Of a stretch of DNA of 64,000 nucleotides, positions 48,199 to 57,573 are shown in pieces. The translations under genes were made by a program, and so were the position numbers. The notes beneath the pieces are model-generated. The model worked only from the letters and a program-made list of their open reading frames with translations. It had not been told where the DNA came from and did not search any database. Source of the DNA: Hansfordia pulvinata (Eukaryota > Ascomycota > Sordariomycetes > Xylariales); the NCBI GenBank assembly GCA_006538405.1, contig BJKQ01000003.1, forward strand, positions 2,108,001 through 2,172,000. The letters run 5' to 3'. The number at the start of each line of letters is the position of its first letter. The first letter of the stretch is position 1.

Positions 48199-49807
48199 GG
48201 TGGCTGATGTCTCTGGAGGGGCAGAGGCCGGTATGGGCGGGGAGGGGAGGGGAGGGGAGACCAGGAAGGAGGTCAAGATGGTGGACGAAGAAGAGCGAGA
48301 GCAGGACCTGAGGGTCAAGGAAAGAACAGTACCGTAGGTAGCAGGAGGGATAGGAGGGCTGGGTTAATAAATGCAGATTCCGAGGAAAGTCAAGCAGCTG
48401 CTTGTCTCGAAATCCGGAGGAAGGAGCGGGGCGCGTCCGGACACGACGCATCGGCTCATGGGAGCCCGGGAAGGCACGACATTGCGTGTGAGTGCATGTA
48501 GGTACAGAGGTAGGTACCGTACACGACTGAACGGAATCAAAGGACATTCATTACGGCATTCATAACCAGGGGTCAGTCTTGCTTTCTTAGGGCTCCTATG
48601 TCAACGGGGGCCGTCTCTTCTCACTCATGAGGATTCCTCGTCCATCCCCTCTCTGCCTAAGTACGGCCAGAGTAGCAGCAACAGCGGCCAACCTTCAGCA
48701 GCAGCGCAGCCACCACAATCACAACGACTGTACATCAGTCCCATCAGCGGCGATCTCACCTTCGCCGGACAGCGACGCGCCGGCGCCGACGACTGATGGG
48801 GAATGGCGGCCGCCCTTGCGGGCTTTCGCCCACAGGCACTCGCTCCGTCACGGTAGAGCGGCGCGCGCGGGCGTTCCATGGCCTATGAGATGCCCGGCAC
48901 CAAACGCTCTTGGCAAGCTTTGGATGGCGGGATACACCAACGCTCATCAGTGACAGCAGCCAAGCCCGGAGCCAGCGTGCCAGCCATCGCCGGCCGTCTT
49001 CTTCTGCGGAGCAGCAGATCAACAGACACCCACACCCACGGCGGGTCTGTTGCTATTAATACTACACGATCGCTCGACCGAACACCCCCAGAAGCCTGCC
49101 GGCGGCGCGTCGTGTCAGCACGCACTCAGTACGGGCTTGTCAACCAGCGCGCCCAGGCTGATGGGGCCCCTCTGGCTGGTGGCGGACACTGCCGCGATTC
49201 CGCGCCCGTCGTCGCGATGGCCTTCCCTGCGCCAGGAGATTGGAGGTCAGACAGGAACAACTGCAGGAGTACTGAGTACCCAGCTTCTCCAATCCTTCAC
49301 CTTCAGCCTTGGTCTTTCTGCTTTTGCAGCGCCTAGCCCCTCTCCGACGCCTCCGCGACTAGTCCGGTAGCAAGATACCCTCCGCTGCAGTTTCAATCTC
49401 ATCGCCTGGAGGCCGACTTGTTGGACCGCTGTGTCAGCCCACGACCCGCCAGCTAGCACCGTAGGGCTGTTCAGGTCCACTACACGTGCAGGACTCGGCC
49501 GTCTCGAATCCCCTCGTTCGGTAGGGTCGTCAACCTGAGGTCTACGAGCACGGGCTTACCTAGGCCATCCTGCATTCTCCTACACGCTGTTCGTCTGGCC
49601 TTGGCCAGGATCTACTCTCCGTGATCCCGATCCAATGGCTATCCGCGCGAACCGTGCCTACCCCGGTTGTATCGCCACCTCAAAGCTTTGGTTGCGGCAC
49701 CTCATGACTATAACTGCCCGACCTCCACTCTTTCTCTCGCGCCCTTTCTACGTGTCGGGGCTCATCTGACACCAATCGGCACCTCCAAGTCTTTTGCCCC
49801 TGCTGCC
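48199..49807. other. Divergent intergenic region
   Basis: This contains promoters and leaders of the methyltransferase and MFSD5-type genes. No motif-bearing frame was found. Confidence 0.6.
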
Positions 49808-51487
49808 ATGGACTTCTACATTGCCAATCTCATCGTCCTGGTGGGCATATTTGCTGCTGCGAGTTATGCTCAGCAAACCAGGAAATCGGAATTGCTCCAG
49901 CCCTCCGATCGGGATGGCGGCGAGTCGGCGCGGCTGGAAAAGCTCTCTTACCCCGACAAGGCCGGCGGCTTTGAACAATTCCGCAATGCCTTTCTCAAGG
50001 TCTACGCGCTCGCTGTTGCGGCAGATTGGCTCCAGGTTCGCTGCTGTCCCGCGTCGTTCGGCTAGACTATTTGACTTGACCGGCTGACTTTGTACCAGGG
50101 CTCGTTCGTCTATAGCTTATACAAGAACACCCACGGGCTTTCCGAGGCGCGCGTCGGTACCTTGTTCGCAGCAGGGTTTCTATGCGGTGCTCTGAGTGCA
50201 ACTGTTGTTGGCAGCTGGGCAGACAAACACGGTCGGAAGCTCGCCTGTCTGGCGTACTGCTGTTTATACTCGCTGTCCTGCTTGTCGGTCCTGTCTGGAA
50301 ACATCTGTGTCTTGTTCTTTGGCAGGGCTGTGGGCGGCTTCAGCACGACAATCCTCTTCTCGGTTTTTGAGACTTGGCTGATATCCGAATACAACCGCCT
50401 GGATCTTGATAGCGACGGGGGGTCGCTGGGCCAAATCTTTGGGGCCATGTCCATGGTCAACGGGGTCGTCGCCATCGCCTGCGGTGTCTCGGCCGAGCTC
50501 CTGGTCAAGTACTCGGGTTCCGAAAAGACCCCTTTCCTTGCCAGCATTGTCTGTCTGGCCATTGCCGGGCAGAAGATCTCGACGTCCTGGGTAAGTACCC
50601 GCCGCCCAGATGCCGGGCGAACTCTCTCTATGCCGACCCCAGTGCTGACGCGCCATTTGGTCTTGTGCCCTAGATTGAGAACTACGGCGAACCCAATCCC
50701 GCGGATCCTAGTGTCCGAATGACAGAATGGAAGACAGGTCTGCTTGCCTTATTTGGTATGTTGCATTTTTCGCTCTTGAATCTCTGAACAACGCTGTTCT
50801 CCGCCAAACGACGTGTGCCTTACCGTGGAGAGAGAATGTCTACCCGACATGGGAAGTGGCAGCATCGTGACGGCTGCTAATCGTCTTCTACGCGCAGATC
50901 CCCAGACCTTAGCTATCGGGATCACTACATGCTTTTTTGAGGGCGCCATGTACATCATGGTGTTCTTCTGGCCACAGGCCATCATAGCCGCTCGGGACAC
51001 GGCCGGTGTTCAGGAAAAGCCCCCGTTCGGCGTCATCTTCGCCAATCTGCTATGCTCCATGACCCTGGGATCTCTGCTCTTCAGCTACCTGAGCCGGTCC
51101 GGCGCGGGGCCCACGGTGCAGGCGTCGGCGCACTCGATCCAGGTTGCGCTGTCAGTCGCGGCCAGCGCGCTGCTCGTCATTGTGCTTAGCGCGCGCGAGG
51201 CGCACTGCTTCTGGGCGCTGTGCGCCTTTGAGTTTTGCCTGGGTCTCTACTTTCCCAGCATGGCGAACCTCAAGAGCAGCCTCGTGAGCGACGAGAACCG
51301 GGGCGGCGTCTATGCTTTGATGCGCATGCCCCTCAACGCCCTCGTGGTCTTGTCTCTCAGCACCGTCTCCGAAGGCAGCGCTAGTCGTGACAACCGCTTT
51401 GTCGCCTGCAGCGCCTTGTTGCTTGTGTGTACAGCCGTCGTCGGGCGCTGCATTGCGTCGAGGAGGGGTCTCTCGGCGGCCTTGTGA
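49808..51487 (+). CDS. MFSD5-type (molybdate-anion transporter family) MFS protein
   Basis: Four exons (49808-50035, 50099-50590, 50674-50755, 50898-51487) join in frame to 463 residues. The N-terminus MDFYIANLIVLVGIFAAASYA is the first membrane segment. GSFVYSLYKNTHGLSEARVG then TLFAAGFLCGALSATVVGSW and ADKHGRKLAC give the MFS loop between helices 2 and 3. GRAVGGFSTTILFSVFETWL is typical of the MFS_5 family, whose animal member MFSD5 is a molybdate-anion transporter. The third exon supplies IENYGEPNP and EWKTGLLALF. The fourth holds the second bundle (FFEGAMYIMVFFWPQAII, FEFCLGLYFPSMANLKS, LMRMPLNALVVLSLSTV). Family membership is firm. Molybdate as substrate is known only for some relatives, so that part is inference. 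Confidence 0.9.
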
Positions 51488-51956
51488 ACGAGGGCTGGCG
51501 GGTCTCTCCCAATGACTGAGTTTCGCTTCCAAGTACGTACCCATAAGGAGTGTCTATGCTGTCTTGCTGTTGTCTTTCTCCTCCGTTCATAGATTTTCCC
51601 GGCGGCCGTCAGTAAATACGAGAGCATGGGCACATGGCTCCAACACGAAATCAATATAGACTCTTTACTAGATACTCTCCTAAAGATGGTGTGATAGGTG
51701 TTCCCGGCCAAGCGCAGTCCATGGCTCCCGCAACCGCACTGGGTACTGCCTACTTGCGTGGCCAGTGGGCCTTGAAAAGGGGCGCCGGGCCGCTTGGAGG
51801 GGCCCTGCAACCCCTGCGGGCTGGGCTGGCTCTGGACGCGCCCTCGACCGCCGGAAGACGACTTTGACATGTATTGGTTGTCCCTCTGCGTCCGTAGCCG
51901 GCCGCGACCCAACGGCGACGGTGACGCGGAGTCGGCCTACTTCAGTGCTTGACTCA
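51488..51956. other. Convergent intergenic region
   Basis: This short region should hold the 3' UTRs of the MFS gene and the coiled-coil gene on the other strand. Nothing else is visible. Confidence 0.6.
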
Positions 51957-53577
51957 TCACTGTGGGCTGTCAACTTGTGACTGAATCCTCTTCACCATGT
52001 CCGCTGGCATGCCTCTCAATGATTGTATGACCTGATCCTTGCTGCGCAGTCTGCGATCCTCGAGACGGCTCTTGACGCTGTCCGGGTTTACCTTGAGGTA
52101 ATCTTGCCATTCGGCGTCCCAGATCTTCACGGTCTCCTGCATCTTCTCTGAAAAGGCTTTGTGAGCTTCCCGGAGCGAATCCACCGCTTCTTTTCGCCTG
52201 AGCTCCCATTTCTTGTCGTGAGCAAGAAGCTTCTGTTCTTTCTCCTTGTCCCGGTCATGTTCCCCCCGCTCGACTTGTTATGCAGACGCTCCCGGTATTT
52301 CAAGTAGGCGGTCTCGGAGGTATCGAGCTGATAGCTGGCAAATGCTATCATGATGTAGTCTTCCTCAGAGGGTGTGTCTTCCTCAGAGGGTGTGTCTTCC
52401 TCAGAGGTGTGTCTTCCTCAGAGGGTGTGTCTTCCTCAGAGGGTGTGATATCGTAATCAAACAGCAAGATATCCCACGAACCGTCAAGGGCCTTGAATGC
52501 TTTATGGATCGAGCTTTCAAACAGATGAATCTTTCTTGGGTTTTCGTCGTGGTATCCAGCCGCCTCGGTACGGTCCAGCGTGGCGCCGATGATCTTGAGC
52601 AAGACGAAAATCTCGTCGAAGTCCATGATGTACGGCGTCAGCTCGGCCTCCCCGTAGTCTCGGCCAAGCGGGAGTGGTGGCAAACCTCTCAGGGCCATGA
52701 TCGTGGCCCCGGACACATAGCCCCCATAGGCCTTATTCCGCTCTTCATGAAGTTCCTCTTTCATGTCTTCCCAGCGCTTATTATCTTCCTCGGTCGCTTC
52801 CCAGGACTTGAAGTCCCTCTCGTAGAATTCTGCAAGGCCTGGGGGTGGCTGAACGGATACTCGCGTCCTGTGGGTCGACTGCCGCGGCGCCTGGTGCTGA
52901 GCAGGACCGTGAGATGAAGCCGATGTCTTCCCGGCCAGCCGTTCAGCTTTCTGGATGGCGCTTTCCCGCAGATCGTGGTACTCCGTCAGCTGGGTGAGGG
53001 ATTCGAGCCTGAGTCCGGGCACCACCTTCCGCTGACGCTCAGACTCTTCTTGGATTCGCTCGGTCAGGTCGCTCCGGGGGTCCAGGGCGCGTTCCTCGTG
53101 CTGGCGCAGCACATTGTTGTCTGCGGACTGCTGCGACAAGGCTTCTTTCTGCAGCTTCCGGTGCCCTTCTGCCGCCTCGGCCAGGACCCGGAACCCGTCG
53201 TAGTATGCCACGAAGGCCTTCTCCTACTCGCCGGCCCGCCCACCGAGAAGCTCTTCGGCGGCGGCGGCGACGTCCTCGGTCACTTGCAACGCTCGGCTGC
53301 CCATGGCTTCGGCTGTGCCGGGCCGCAGGCCCTGCGGGTCCATGCGGGCCGTCACGAGGTCGAGCAGAGCGCCCTGGAGATGCGAGTTGAGCAGGAGGGC
53401 GTCCCATAGGAAGTCCCGCGGCCCTCCGCCGCCCAGCTTCTCCATCATGGACTGGCGCGGGTCGGGCTGCTGCGGCTGCTGGGGCACAGATGATTGATCG
53501 TCATGAGGGGGGTCAAGCTGTAGAGACATCATAGACTCGCACGAAGAGCACGAGGCCATGGTCGAGGGCGAAGACAT
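51957..53577 (-). CDS. Unrecognised coiled-coil protein, reading frame interrupted
   Basis: I do not recognise this family. From the ATG at 53577 the frame reads MSSPSTMASCSSCESMMSLQ, then Gln/Pro-rich sequence and helical segments (DFLWDALLLNSHLQGALLDL). It meets an in-frame TAG at 53226-53224 and continues in the same frame with EKAFVAYYDGFRVLAEAAEG. A Glu/Arg-rich stretch with FYERDFKSWEATEEDNKRWE and FESSIHKAFKALDGSWDILL follows. Next is a TPSEED repeat array with one short unit, then YQLDTSETAYLKYRERL. A second frame change at the C6 run 52262-52267 leads to KKWELRRKEAVDSLREAHKA and the end RIQSQVDSPQ. Restoring one base at each run gives about 540 residues. The TAG could be a true nonsense mutation, an error, or lie at the end of a 60-base in-phase GTGACC...GTAG intron. 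The gene may be a pseudogene. Confidence 0.55.
52359..52447 (-). repeat. 18-bp tandem repeat encoding TPSEED
   Basis: Five head-to-tail units of 18 bases (read on plus as TCTTCCTCAGAGGGTGTG) encode acidic TPSEED repeats. The third unit (52377+18 onward, with GG at 52406-52407) is 17 bases long because a GGG is GG, which shifts the frame. Confidence 0.9.
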
Positions 53578-54282
53578 TGTCGCGACTTGGTGTGACGGGG
53601 CTGGTTGAAAGGCAGTGGTTGTTTTCGAGAACACTCAGTATTGTGTCTAAAGAGATGGGTCGATTTGCTCAAAGCTGTATGGAGTGCTTGATGCCTGAGA
53701 CTTGGACGGGCGAGACCGGTGGCATTTATAGAAGAAATTGAACTTGTGCATCTCCTGTGCCTCTCACTTTGATCCTCTAACGATCCGAGCCCCTGAGGTA
53801 CTGGGATTCCGGGGTCATGGGCCTTGGGGCCTCAGAGAAATGCATAGGAATAATGTTAACCATGTGTCTGCTGCTTTGTTACTGCATGCGTCTTCTGGGA
53901 CCGAAAGAGCAATCAGCGTCTCCGGGGGGCGGACCCTTCAATGTACGCTTGCCACGAGACGCAAACAAGTTTGTTTGTGTTGGCAGTTTGCTCTCGATCC
54001 ACCTCGGAAATCCTGTAGAGGGGCCTCAAGCCTGCAGGAAAGCCTCAAATAAGTCGAGTTGCAAACCAAATAAGTCGAGTTGCATCCGTACACGATACGC
54101 GCGTGATTGCCAGGACCTCCGCTGTGGACATGATCTCATCGCATCAAACGTGATTCACTTCAGACCTTCTGCCCGATCCTCTTCTTTGCACAGCATGAGG
54201 GGAGTCCCCGTCACCATCTCTCTTGTAATAACATACTTCGCTCTATTGGACTCTTGGTACGAATCTCTGCAGACCAACAACG
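53578..54282. other. Spacer between the two unrecognised genes
   Basis: This holds the upstream region of the 51957-53577 gene, including its TATA block, and the 3' end of the next gene. No other feature is supported. Confidence 0.5.
53690..53730 (-). promoter_or_regulatory. TATA box and shared upstream block, copy 1
   Basis: Read on the minus strand this is TATAAATGCCACCGGTCTCG followed by CC, GTCCAAGTCTCAGGCATC. It starts about 150 bases upstream of the ATG at 53577. Nearly the same block, in the same order, precedes the neighbouring gene (55431-55473). The shared elements are the TATA box, CCACCGsTCTCG and AAGTCTCrG. Confidence 0.6.
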
Positions 54283-55284
54283 TCAGCCGCTTTTCGAGCT
54301 GCGTTTCTTCGGGTAACCTTGCGAGTCCTGCTTCTTTGGTGGCTTTTGCGCGCGCTCTCCGCCTCTGGATCCCGGTCCCAATACGTCATGATGGTCGGCT
54401 CTTGCATCCGTGGCTCCCCGTGGCTCGCCCTGGGCCTCGTGCCGCTTGTCCCTCGTGGCTGCTGGACCGGCCCCAGGGGTATCATCGAACGCGTCAGATT
54501 TCCTCGCAGCTTTTGGGGGGCGGTGAGCCGTCTCTCTGTCTTTCTTCTCCCTCTCTTCCTTTTCCCTCTCTTCCCACTCCCTCTCCTCCCACTCACTCTC
54601 TTCCCACTCACTCTCCTCCTTATCCCTCTCCTCATTATCCCTCTCCGTCGGCTCGGACTCCTCCCGGCCAGGGCGACGGCGTTGTTGCCGTTCCTTCCAG
54701 ACGAGCTGGGTCGCCAGTGCGCGCAACTTTCTTTCGCAGCTGTCGATTTCACTTATGAGTTTGTCACGTATCTCTTCAACCCCGTTAGAGTGGAGGACGT
54801 TCGCGGTATCTAGGACCCGGGTCCTCAAAGAGTTGCTGTCAGACGTGATCTCGAGCAGCAACTCGCCGATCATCTCTCTTTCCATCTCTGACAGCAGCGA
54901 GTCCATTCCCCCTCGAAGCTGGTCTGAATCTCGCTGCTGCTGCTGCTGCGGCGGCGGCGGCGGCGATTCACGCGAGGAGTGTCGCCGTCGTTTTTGTGGC
55001 GTGGACGGTCCCTGCTCGGGGCGCGTTTCCCTTGGAAGCTGGTCTGAGCCTCGCCGTTGCTGCGGCGGCTGCGGCTGCTGCTGCTGCTGCTGCGGCGGCG
55101 GCGAAGATCCGCGTGAGGAGTGGAGCTGCTGTTGCTCGGGCGTGGGTGGTCGCTGCTGGTCGGCGGGGTGTTGCTGCTGCTGCTGAGAGGTCGGCGCAGG
55201 GCGCAGTTGGGCCACTCGGTGCTTGCCAGGGAGCCGATAAATGCGCAGATTTGCGGACGAGGCTGAAGAACGGCGTGGGGACAT
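54283..55284 (-). CDS. Unrecognised Gln-rich, charged coiled-coil protein
   Basis: I do not recognise this family. The ATG at 55284 opens a 333-residue frame starting MSPRRSSASSANLRIYRLPG. Residues 30-120 are Gln/Pro-rich with several Q5-Q6 runs encoded by CAG/CAA triplets. A helical segment at about 125-200 (DSLLSEMEREMIGELLLEIT, LISEIDSCERKLRALATQLV) is the most protein-like part. It is followed by tandem Glu/Trp/Arg repeats (EESEWEESEWEEREWEERE) and a Lys/Arg-rich tail. A second open frame overlaps the 3' half, so a frame error near the end is possible and the true C-terminus is uncertain. Promoter block, start context and orientation match the gene at 51957-53577, which suggests common regulation and perhaps a diverged tandem duplicate. 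No signal peptide or membrane segment is seen. Confidence 0.6.
   Translation of the reverse strand: MSPRRSSASSANLRIYRLPGKHRVAQLRPAPTSQQQQQHPADQQRPPTPEQQQLHSSRGSSPPPQQQQQQPQPPQQRRGSDQLPRETRPEQGPSTPQKRRRHSSRESPPPPPQQQQQRDSDQLRGGMDSLLSEMEREMIGELLLEITSDSNSLRTRVLDTANVLHSNGVEEIRDKLISEIDSCERKLRALATQLVWKERQQRRRPGREESEPTERDNEERDKEESEWEESEWEEREWEEREKEEREKKDRETAHRPPKAARKSDAFDDTPGAGPAATRDKRHEAQGEPRGATDARADHHDVLGPGSRGGERAQKPPKKQDSQGYPKKRSSKSG
54935..55098 (-). repeat. CAG/CCG trinucleotide tracts encoding poly-Q and poly-P
   Basis: Triplet runs at about 54935-54965 and 55060-55098 (read GCTGCTGCTGCGGCGGCGG on plus) encode Q5-6 followed or preceded by proline runs within the Gln-rich gene. They are likely length-variable. 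Confidence 0.8.
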
Positions 55285-55797
55285 TGTTGCGACTGGTCAT
55301 GAAGAATGTGGCTGGGCGCAGTAGTCGAATGAAGGCGCTCTGTGATGACATGCGGGGAGAGTTGTCGAACTTGACGCGTGTGTAAAGTAGCGAGTGGGCT
55401 TGACACTGTGGCTCTCTTCTTGGGATGGGTGATCCGAGACTTTGAGTGCCGAGAGCGGTGGTGATTAAATATATGAGGAATCGACCCTCGTGCTGGCTGA
55501 CACCTTGATTAAGCATGTTTGCCTGAGAGCATATGGCGTTCTTTGTGGTAAGATGACCCATGCGAGGAAAATACAGGTTTGCTATAATCTGTTGACTACC
55601 TACATACTGGAGATAGGCATGGGTGTTTCTAAATTGAGAGAACAACAAGGCCCCAAAGCAGAGGGCAGCAAGCACTCCCGTATTCTATCATGATAAAGCA
55701 CAGCCATGCTTGCACTATTGGCTCTCGCTTTCTTTCCACTTTGTCTCCCTTGCCGAGAGGCCTCGGATAGCCTTGCAAGCTGTGCACTACCCGCCAG
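55285..55797. other. Spacer between the Gln-rich gene and tyrosinase
   Basis: The region holds the promoter block of the Gln-rich gene and the 3' UTR of the tyrosinase gene. Nothing else is supported. Confidence 0.55.
55431..55473 (-). promoter_or_regulatory. TATA box and shared upstream block, copy 2
   Basis: Read on minus, TATATTTAATCACCACCGCT is followed by CTCGGCACTCAAAGTCTCGGATC. This parallels the block at 53690-53730 element by element. It lies about 150-190 bases upstream of the ATG at 55284. The start contexts also match: a GCAACAATGTCC-like sequence here and GCGACAATGTCT at 53577. Confidence 0.6.
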
Positions 55798-57573
55798 TCA
55801 CTCAAATGTGTAGCACAACGGGCCTGCCTGGGGGTCCATGACATCCCCTACCCGGACAAGCGGCGCTTCCGGGAGCAGCTTGTGGAAGTCGATCACGTAG
55901 TCGAGGGTGATGTTCCGGTAGTCGAGAACCTCTCCCTGAAAGTTGAAAGGGTAGGCGAATTGCGTGTCCGGCCCGCCGATGTCGGCCTTGCGCCTTTCCC
56001 AGTCTTACCCCGGACATCAGCGGTTGCAGATCCCTGATAAAGCGCACATAGATGGAGGCCCGTCTCTTACTTACCTTTCTGCTGCCACTTGTACCACAAG
56101 CGGTCCATGTTGGAGTGATGGAGGTAGAAGATAGGGTCGCCGGGAGATGCGTATATGTCTTGCATCTATCTCGGCATCTCGACGGTCAACTCGAGTCATC
56201 CAGAAGACAGAGATAGATAAAAGGGAATCATCAGAAGAGACTCACATCACCAATCTCCCCACCGACTCCTAGATGGCCCCCGCCGTGGTAGGACATCGAA
56301 TCTGGAGACGTGGTTTTGCCCTCGACTCGCCTGTCGAACTCGAAGAAGTCCGTCGCGTCCAGGACCCAGTCGACCAGCGTGTGGTTTAACTGCGTGATGG
56401 CCCACGCCGGAGAAAAGTCTCGTCGGAGGCAGTGCGGGGTGTAGTTGAGGTTGGCGCCAGGACCCATGCTCACTTGGCGGTCCCTGAAGGGGCCGTCCTG
56501 GATACAGCCTGGCGCGCTGCGTCAGCGGAGAACAGTGGCAGCGCGGGTAAAAAGGGGGGTGGAAGACTCACCACCGCCCGTTTTGGCAGGGAGGTGAATC
56601 CTAACTGAGGGGTCCTCGGAAGTGTCCACGTATGGCCCGTTGCCTGGGGCTCAGAGTTAGAGTGGACTGCGGGCAATGGGAATCGTGTTAGGTTGTGGTA
56701 GGGGTAGGATACCTCCAAAGCCGGTCTCTGGGTCGAAGACGGGGGCCGCGAGAAAGGCCTCCACCGAGTCTGAGTCTCGTGACCAGTCTAATTGTGATCA
56801 TTGTCATCAGCCAGACATGTTCACGATAGACATGTACGGAACACTGGGACACTAACCCCAATAGCTAAACAGAACATGACCGGTTAGAAACCAATGGAGC
56901 CCGAAGTTGTTGTGTCCAACCAAGTCAGGGGCTGCTTACGGTTGTCCTCCTGTCCACCCGCAAAGCGACCTGAGATCGCTCTCGTACCGGGCCACAAAGA
57001 CGCGATGCCACCTGTGTAGTATGTCAGAATGTAGAGATATATATGTGGGAGGGGGGGGGGGGGGGGAGCGGGGGGGGGATGATGATAAAAAAACGAGACT
57101 CACGGCTGGAATTGTCCCTGGGTGGCGGCGGCAGAAGCATGTCAGCCCATGAGGTCGTGCTGGGCATCTCGAGGCGAGGCACTCACAACGAAGTGGATGT
57201 AGTCAGTCTGGTTGATGTGCTCGGCCTGGAAGTCGTCGTAGCGGGACCGGACGCCGGGGAAGGACGAGTGGCCCGGCTGCTCCTGAAGGCACTTGACCGC
57301 GGCAATGTAGGCTTGTCTGTCATCGGGGGACAGATCTCTCCTGAGGGAAAGAGAGGTCGTGTCAGGTTACATGTAGACATCTGCTGCCGGCGAGGATGGT
57401 TCGGGTCAACTCGGATGGCTTGTTGCTTACCATTCTCTTCTCACAGCCGGGTGGGTGCAGTCATGGCCATGCTGGTGTGTATCGCTGCTGGCCAGAGTCG
57501 TGGCGCTGAAGGAAAAGGCGAGGAGCGCCAGCAGCAGAGCGCCGCCGAGCGACGATGTGCGAGGATTGCCCAT
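55798..57573 (-). CDS. Secreted short tyrosinase, ten exons
   Basis: This type-3 copper monooxygenase would oxidise phenols to quinones. I infer exons 57573-57431, 57340-57187, 57117-57104, 57011-56940, 56864-56857, 56787-56713, 56643-56572, 56508-56246, 56165-56075 and 56003-55798. All junctions are GT-AG and phases match, giving 365 residues. A signal peptide (SLGGALLLALLAFSFSATTL) comes first, then a His-rich start. Copper A ligands are in FQAEHINQTDYIHFVGQFQP followed by WHRVFVARYE. GGQPYWDWSRDSDS is the usual core. Copper B ligands are in YHGGGHLGVGGEIGD and DPIFYLHHSNMDRLWYKWQ. The tail ends DPQAGPLCYTFE. It lacks the long C-terminal cap of polyphenol oxidases and is close in length to short fungal tyrosinases such as UstQ types. 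No RiPP precursor or UstY-type gene is seen nearby. It could serve melanin-like or metabolite oxidation. Confidence 0.9.
56857..56864 (-). other. 8-nt micro-exon of the tyrosinase gene
   Basis: Minus-strand CTATTGGG lies between a TTTAG acceptor and a GTTAGT donor. It supplies the Y-W of the conserved QPYWDW motif, and without it the flanking exons do not join in frame. Confidence 0.8.
57050..57078. repeat. Long G tract in tyrosinase intron 3
   Basis: About sixteen Gs, AGC and nine more Gs lie on the plus strand, so the transcript has a C tract, inside the intron between exons 3 and 4. G-quadruplex or i-motif structure is possible. The exact length is doubtful given other G-run problems in this sequence. 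Confidence 0.8.

Noticed and set aside
55798..57573. Tyrosinase as part of a ustiloxin-like RiPP cluster
   Set aside because: Short tyrosinases occur there, but no UstY/DUF3328 gene, no Kex2-site repeated precursor and no associated oxidases are next to it.
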